From NCBI GenBank assembly GCA_022449705.1, contig JAKURS010000015.1:1-17459 (forward strand): a stretch of 17,459 nucleotides of DNA, written 5' to 3'. Of this stretch, positions 14,585 to 17,459 are shown piece after piece. This DNA comes from Candidatus Poseidoniia archaeon (GTDB lineage: Archaea > Thermoplasmatota > Poseidoniia > MGIII > CG-Epi1). The notes below the pieces were generated by a model. It did no database searches. It saw nothing but the letters and a program-made list of their open reading frames with translations, and had not been told where the DNA came from. Position numbers and translations under genes: made by a program. Position 1 is the stretch's first letter, and the number at the start of each line of letters is the position of its first letter.

Positions 14585-15510
14585 AGCGTCCAGCCGTACT
14601 CGATAGCGCCGGCAATCAGGATGCGCACGTCTGCGTCGCCGCTCAGCGAGACCTGCAGGGTCCAGTTTCCGCTGGCGCCGGTGACGACACCTAGCTCCTG
14701 GAAACTGTTGCCCGGTGTGAATACTTCCGTCAGCTGCTCGCCGTCATGGTCGCGCAGCACCAGTTCACCGCTGCCCGAACTTCCGATATCTGCTTCGAGC
14801 CAGTAGACGATGTAGCTCCACGGACCGTAGCGCACATGCCCGTCGTTGGCGAAGGCGGTGTCGTAGAACTCGAAGTCTGGCCCGGCGAACATGCCTTCGT
14901 ACAGGTCGCCGCCGCGACAGAACCACGCCTCACCGCTATAGCCGGTGCCCAATTCGACCAGCAACATGCGCACCAGCTGACTGCCGTCGCTGCCGACACG
15001 CTCGAAACTGGAGAGCCAGCCTACACTGGCATCGTAGACGTAGTCCAGCCGCTCGCCTGTGGCAGCTTCGGCTGCTATGGTCGCCTTCCCGTCGGTGACT
15101 GAGACCACGCTGGCGTCGAACCGCTCAACACCGAAGAGCGAGAAATTCCAGCTAGCGCCCGCCCCGAGTGGGAACTGCAGCAGCGGCTGCGGCACATCCT
15201 GTTCGTAGAGTGCCATGTCGGAGATGCGGATACGGCCGAGCGCGGGATTGTGGTTCAGCACCGCGTGCCGCTGCGCGTCGAGCAGTCGGCTGGAGCCGAG
15301 GTGGTAATCTTCTTCGTCAATCTTGCCGACGACCATCGTAGTCACCACTTCCGCCTCGGGAATCGAGACCGCGTAGACCCACCAGTGGCCGAGCTCCCAC
15401 GCCGGTGCGGCAATAATGTCGCCGTCATCGCTGTCGTCTCCGCTAGGCGACGTGCCGAGGCAGCCTGCTGCCAGTAGGAGCAGCACCACGGCCGTCGCAG
15501 TGAACCTCAT
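14581..15510 (-). CDS. Secreted lipoprotein of unknown function
   Basis: A 309-residue predicted lipoprotein. The start at 15510 gives MRFTATAVVLLLLAAGC, a short signal peptide ending in a lipobox (LAAG-Cys17), followed by a Ser/Asp/Gly-rich flexible stretch typical of a membrane-tethered extracellular protein. The frame is open up to 15738, but that upstream part is a shadow of folC. A taatatta element is centred 23-24 nt before the ATG, giving a leaderless start. The mature part is beta-rich with many aromatic residues and acidic side chains. The C-terminal 75 or so residues (YWLEADIGSSGSGELVLRD onward, ending in SGNWTLQVSLSGDADVRI) resemble the compact beta domains found at the end of secreted proteins (PPC/CUB-like in pattern only). 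The mature part has one further cysteine, in the segment WFCRGG. No catalytic motif is seen. Confidence 0.8.
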   Translation of the reverse strand: MRFTATAVVLLLLAAGCLGTSPSGDDSDDGDIIAAPAWELGHWWVYAVSIPEAEVVTTMVVGKIDEEDYHLGSSRLLDAQRHAVLNHNPALGRIRISDMALYEQDVPQPLLQFPLGAGASWNFSLFGVERFDASVVSVTDGKATIAAEAATGERLDYVYDASVGWLSSFERVGSDGSQLVRMLLVELGTGYSGEAWFCRGGDLYEGMFAGPDFEFYDTAFANDGHVRYGPWSYIVYWLEADIGSSGSGELVLRDHDGEQLTEVFTPGNSFQELGVVTGASGNWTLQVSLSGDADVRILIAGAIEYGWTL

Positions 15511-15529
15511 CCCGGGCTGAGCACTGGGT

Positions 15530-15537
15530 AATATTAG
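15530..15537 (-). promoter_or_regulatory. TATA-like box of the lipoprotein gene
   Basis: The palindromic taatatta is centred 23-24 nt before the lipoprotein ATG at 15510 and overlaps the folC stop codon at 15534-15536. It supports separate, leaderless transcription of the lipoprotein. Confidence 0.6.
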
Positions 15538-16640
15538 GTCTCTTCGCTGCCCGGCAGCCCAAGGCATTTGCGCGCTCCGGCGACCAGGTAGGTCGAGCCG
15601 GTGACCAGCGTAGGACGCTCTCCCGCCCGTTCCAGCGCTGCGGCGACCGAGTCGCATGCGTGGCCGCCACGTTCCAGCCTTGCAGCGGCTGCAACGACCT
15701 CGGCCGCTCCACGTCCGCGCGGCGAGTCTGGCGTGCATGCCAGCAACTCTGCGCCGGGCGGCAGCAGCGCCAGCATTTCGTCGAGCGGCTTGTCACGCAG
15801 GCAGCCAAACAGCACTACCTCCGGTTTCGGGATGCGGCCCAGCAGCCACGCCAGTGCGTGCGGGTTGTGCGCGCAGTCGAGTAAAACGCTCCCCGCCTGC
15901 TCGCGCCGGCCGGCCGGCCGCGTGTCGCCCACATCTGCCGCGACGCCTAGCTGCTCGAGCGCCAGCGTTGCCCACTCATGCGCCGAACTGCCGCTGGCGA
16001 GGCCGGCGTGCTGCGGAATGTAGCGCTGGAATTCCACCTCCCAGCCGGTGACGACCCGCGTTTGCGGCCGTACGATACCCGCCTTGGTGCGTGCAATTGC
16101 CCCGAGGTCGGAGCCGAGCCAGTCGGTGTGCTCGAGCGCCAGCGTAGTCAGTACTGCCACTTTGGCGTCAACGATGTTCATTGCGTCCAGCTCACCCCCG
16201 AGGCCAACTTCCAGCACCGCGACCTCGACCCGGCAGTGGGCAAACCAGAGCAGCGTCATCGCGGTCAGTACCTCGAAATAGGTTGGATGCTCCGCCATTT
16301 CGCGGCACGCCTGCTGCACTTCGCCGGCCAGCGCTGCAAATTCGGCCTGCCCGATGAGCTCCCTGTCGAGGCGCAGTCGCTCGCGCACGCTGTGCAGGTG
16401 CGGGGAGGTCGCGCAACCGACTCGGATTCCAGCCTTGCACAGTGCGTCCTCTAGCAGCCAGCAGCAACTCCCCTTGCCGTTAGTGCCACCCACGATTACC
16501 GCGTGTAGCTGCTGCTGTGGGTGGCCCAGTCTGGCCGCAAGCTGCCTGATCCGCTCCAGCCCCGGCTTCACCCGCGTTTCATCCAGACTGGCAAGCCATT
16601 TCAGCGCGGAGGAATAATCCAGAATTTCTCGACCATCCAT
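15534..16640 (-). CDS. folC: Folylpolyglutamate / dihydrofolate synthase family protein (FolC), short form
   Basis: Adds glutamate to folates, or to dihydropteroate, with ATP. The 368 residues are shorter than the usual 410-440. Family motifs are the ATP P-loop GGTNGKGS (51-58), ATSPHL (78-83), the helix RLGHPQQQLHAVIVGG leading to it, VLEVGLGGELDAMN (usually GGRLDATN), LEHTDWLG (usually DHTDYLG), TKAGI with the conserved Lys (usually EKAGI), and the second-domain GRRE...LLDCAHNPHA. The sequence between KAGIVRPQTRVV and the AGRRE motif looks compressed: part of the central-domain strands and the usual GxHQxxN region is weak or missing (reads SSAHEWATLALEQL). It starts 10 bp after the stop of the ribbon-helix-helix gene and is probably co-transcribed with it. 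The ATTTAAA between them is too close to be its own promoter. Confidence 0.88.
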   Translation of the reverse strand: MDGREILDYSSALKWLASLDETRVKPGLERIRQLAARLGHPQQQLHAVIVGGTNGKGSCCWLLEDALCKAGIRVGCATSPHLHSVRERLRLDRELIGQAEFAALAGEVQQACREMAEHPTYFEVLTAMTLLWFAHCRVEVAVLEVGLGGELDAMNIVDAKVAVLTTLALEHTDWLGSDLGAIARTKAGIVRPQTRVVTGWEVEFQRYIPQHAGLASGSSAHEWATLALEQLGVAADVGDTRPAGRREQAGSVLLDCAHNPHALAWLLGRIPKPEVVLFGCLRDKPLDEMLALLPPGAELLACTPDSPRGRGAAEVVAAAARLERGGHACDSVAAALERAGERPTLVTGSTYLVAGARKCLGLPGSEET

Positions 16641-16650
16641 ATTTAAAAAA

Positions 16651-16941
16651 CTACTCGATTGACTCCCACTCTACTGTATCTGGCAGCATGAGCCCCTGGT
16701 CGAGCAGCACTTCCCGGAACACTCCAGGTCGCAGCGAGGCGATTTCGGCGCCCTTAGTCAACGTAGTATGCCCGCTGCGATAGAGTTCGACTGCCGCTGC
16801 AGTCCTGAGATGAGGTTTCTCTTCCAGCAGGAAGCGTAGTGCTTCTTTGACTACGTCGGAGCGGCTGCTGAAGTGGCCTGAAGCGACGAGTGCGCCAATC
16901 TGCAAAACCAGCAGCGGGGGGAGCGAATAGGAGCTGCTCAT
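16651..16941 (-). CDS. Ribbon-helix-helix regulator with UPF0175-like C-terminus
   Basis: A 96-residue protein. The first 45 or so residues fit a ribbon-helix-helix fold: a short strand (SYSLPPLLVLQIGALV), then GHFSSRSDVVKEALRFLLEE, the typical SRSDxVxEALR helix pair. The second half (AAAVELYRSGHTTLTKGAEIASLRPGVFREVLLDQG) resembles the UPF0175 helix-turn-helix family, with a GHTTLTKGAEIA segment. So it is likely a small DNA-binding regulator, possibly of antitoxin type, although no toxin gene is adjacent. Its ATG at 16941 follows a TATA-like element by 25-26 nt (leaderless). The upstream 16943-16977 stretch carries an inverted repeat that could be its operator. It is divergent from a secreted protein and upstream of folC. 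Confidence 0.8.
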   Translation of the reverse strand: MSSSYSLPPLLVLQIGALVASGHFSSRSDVVKEALRFLLEEKPHLRTAAAVELYRSGHTTLTKGAEIASLRPGVFREVLLDQGLMLPDTVEWESIE

Positions 16942-16942
16942 A

Positions 16943-16977
16943 GAATAATAATTAGCAATAGTTATTTATAATTATTC
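16943..16977. repeat. AT-rich inverted repeat, possible operator
   Basis: GAATAAT at 16943-16949 is the reverse complement of ATTATTC at 16971-16977. The overlapping 8-mers AATAATTA (16947-16954) and TAATTATT (16969-16976) are also complementary. The minus-strand TATA-like box of the ribbon-helix-helix gene lies inside. A dimeric regulator bound here could block that promoter and affect the divergent secreted-protein gene. AT-rich sequence makes chance repeats more likely, so this is tentative. Confidence 0.4.
16963..16970 (-). promoter_or_regulatory. TATA-like box of the ribbon-helix-helix gene
   Basis: The plus-strand tatttata (tataaata on the minus strand) is centred 25-26 nt before the ATG at 16941. 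It is among the best TATA matches in the window and lies within the inverted repeat. Confidence 0.6.
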
Positions 16978-16984
16978 CGAAACC

Positions 16985-16991
16985 TTTATAT
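16985..16991 (+). promoter_or_regulatory. TATA-like box of the secreted-protein gene
   Basis: The word tttatat is centred 27 nt before an in-frame GTG at 17015 and 36 nt before the ATG at 17024. It lies about 22 bp from the divergent TATA of the ribbon-helix-helix gene. Confidence 0.5.
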
Positions 16992-17014
16992 GCCTGCAAG
17001 ACGTCGAAACAGCG

Positions 17015-17459
17015 GTGCGTTTCATGCACAACTACAGACTGAACAGGCCCCTGCTGGCCGCGCTGCTCCTAGCGGCGGGCTTGGCAACGCTTGCCTTCCT
17101 GGCCGCTCCAGCGCAAGCTGGCGACTCCTTCACGGTTGACGTCAGCCCGGTCAGCCAGAACGGCGAACCCAAGGATACGGTTACCTACACCATTACGGTC
17201 GAGAATACGGGTGACAACGACGACGACTACAACCTGACCATCACCAGCACTAACCGCTCAGGCTGGCAGGAGTACATCATTCCTAGCCAGCTCGCGGTTA
17301 AGGATGGGCAGTCAGAAACTGCTAAGCTGTATGTCAAGATTGGTGATCGCTCTTACGCGCCCGCGGACTACACAGAGTATATTTCGTTCAAGGTGGCTTC
17401 AACGACCCAGAACGCCGGGACCAAGAACAAGCAGGTCACTGCTACCGTTGACCAAGTGT
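17015..17459 (+). CDS. Secreted surface protein with Ig-like/NEW3-type domain, 3'-truncated by the window edge
   Basis: The frame stays open to the end of the window, so only about 148 residues are visible. Starting at the GTG at 17015 (27 nt after the TATA-like box) it reads MRFMHNYRLNR followed by a hydrophobic helix and an AQA-type signal-peptidase site; starting at the ATG at 17024 removes only three residues. The mature part, GDSFTVDVSPVSQNGEPK onward, is an immunoglobulin-like beta sandwich with the pattern VTYTITVENTGDNDDDYNLTI, typical of CARDB/NEW3-type domains in archaeal exported proteins. Aspartate and asparagine are frequent, suggesting calcium binding or halophilic/marine adaptation (inference). 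Base composition is a little less GC-rich than in the housekeeping genes. The full domain set and any membrane anchor lie beyond the window. Confidence 0.82.
   Translation, partial: MRFMHNYRLNRPLLAALLLAAGLATLAFLAAPAQAGDSFTVDVSPVSQNGEPKDTVTYTITVENTGDNDDDYNLTITSTNRSGWQEYIIPSQLAVKDGQSETAKLYVKIGDRSYAPADYTEYISFKVASTTQNAGTKNKQVTATVDQV

Noticed and set aside
15511..15738. N-terminal extension of the lipoprotein
   Set aside because: It is a shadow of folC and would bury the signal peptide; the TATA spacing supports 15510.
16641..16649. TATA box for folC (atttaaaaa)
   Set aside because: It touches the folC start codon, so transcription from it would begin inside the gene; folC is more likely read with the upstream regulator gene.
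16651..16941. Complete toxin-antitoxin module
   Set aside because: The small regulator looks antitoxin-like, but its neighbours are folC and a secreted protein; no toxin-like ORF is adjacent.

Overview
The window reads as a GC-rich euryarchaeal chromosome segment, most plausibly from a planktonic Thermoplasmatota lineage (Marine Group II/III-like). The archaeal assignment rests on archaeal-type primase PriS, Pus10, eL21, eL41, RNA polymerase subunit RpoF, DUF655 and archaeal-type PheT. The lineage is inferred from gene content and base composition and was not tested. No phage, transposon, integrase or CRISPR array is visible. This is a core-genome region with a few odd genes.

Layout. (1) 1-2320: the 3' part of malate dehydrogenase runs into a convergent ATP-type PEP carboxykinase; together they form an oxaloacetate/malate/PEP node. 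(2) 2383-2688: two tRNA-Val(UAC) genes lie tail to tail, the first with several stem mismatches. (3) 2770-3519: solitary ksgA. (4) 8327 down to 3525 on the minus strand: a zinc-ribbon/winged-helix protein, a 34-residue eL41, pheT, an unrecognised 131-residue protein, priS, rnhB and an SCP2-domain protein. From pheT to the SCP2 gene every junction overlaps by 4-11 bp, so this looks like a translation plus replication/repair operon. (5) 8384-10370: a LysE-family exporter and asparaginyl-tRNA synthetase. (6) 10389-11932: a HEAT-repeat protein with an unusual repeated C-terminus, divergent from a glycerophosphodiester phosphodiesterase. (7) 11957-14584: pus10, rpl21e, rpoF and DUF655, an RNA-modification, ribosome and RNA polymerase operon. 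(8) 14581-17459: a lipoprotein, folC, a ribbon-helix-helix regulator, and the start of a secreted protein that runs off the window.

Expression signals are unusually legible. Most transcription units have an AT-rich TATA-like element centred 23-27 nt before the start codon, the spacing expected for leaderless mRNAs. Genes inside operons instead use stop/start overlaps or Shine-Dalgarno motifs. At three or four divergent junctions one AT element seems to serve both directions.

The most interesting items are: an RpoF (Rpb4) homologue carrying an inserted split zinc ribbon with an acidic linker; the unrecognised gene locked between pheT and priS; the HEAT protein with two copies of a tyrosine/glycine/aspartate-rich motif; the two inverted tRNA-Val genes; and a possible operator at the ribbon-helix-helix gene. 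I do not see a clear undescribed multi-gene defence or metabolic system.
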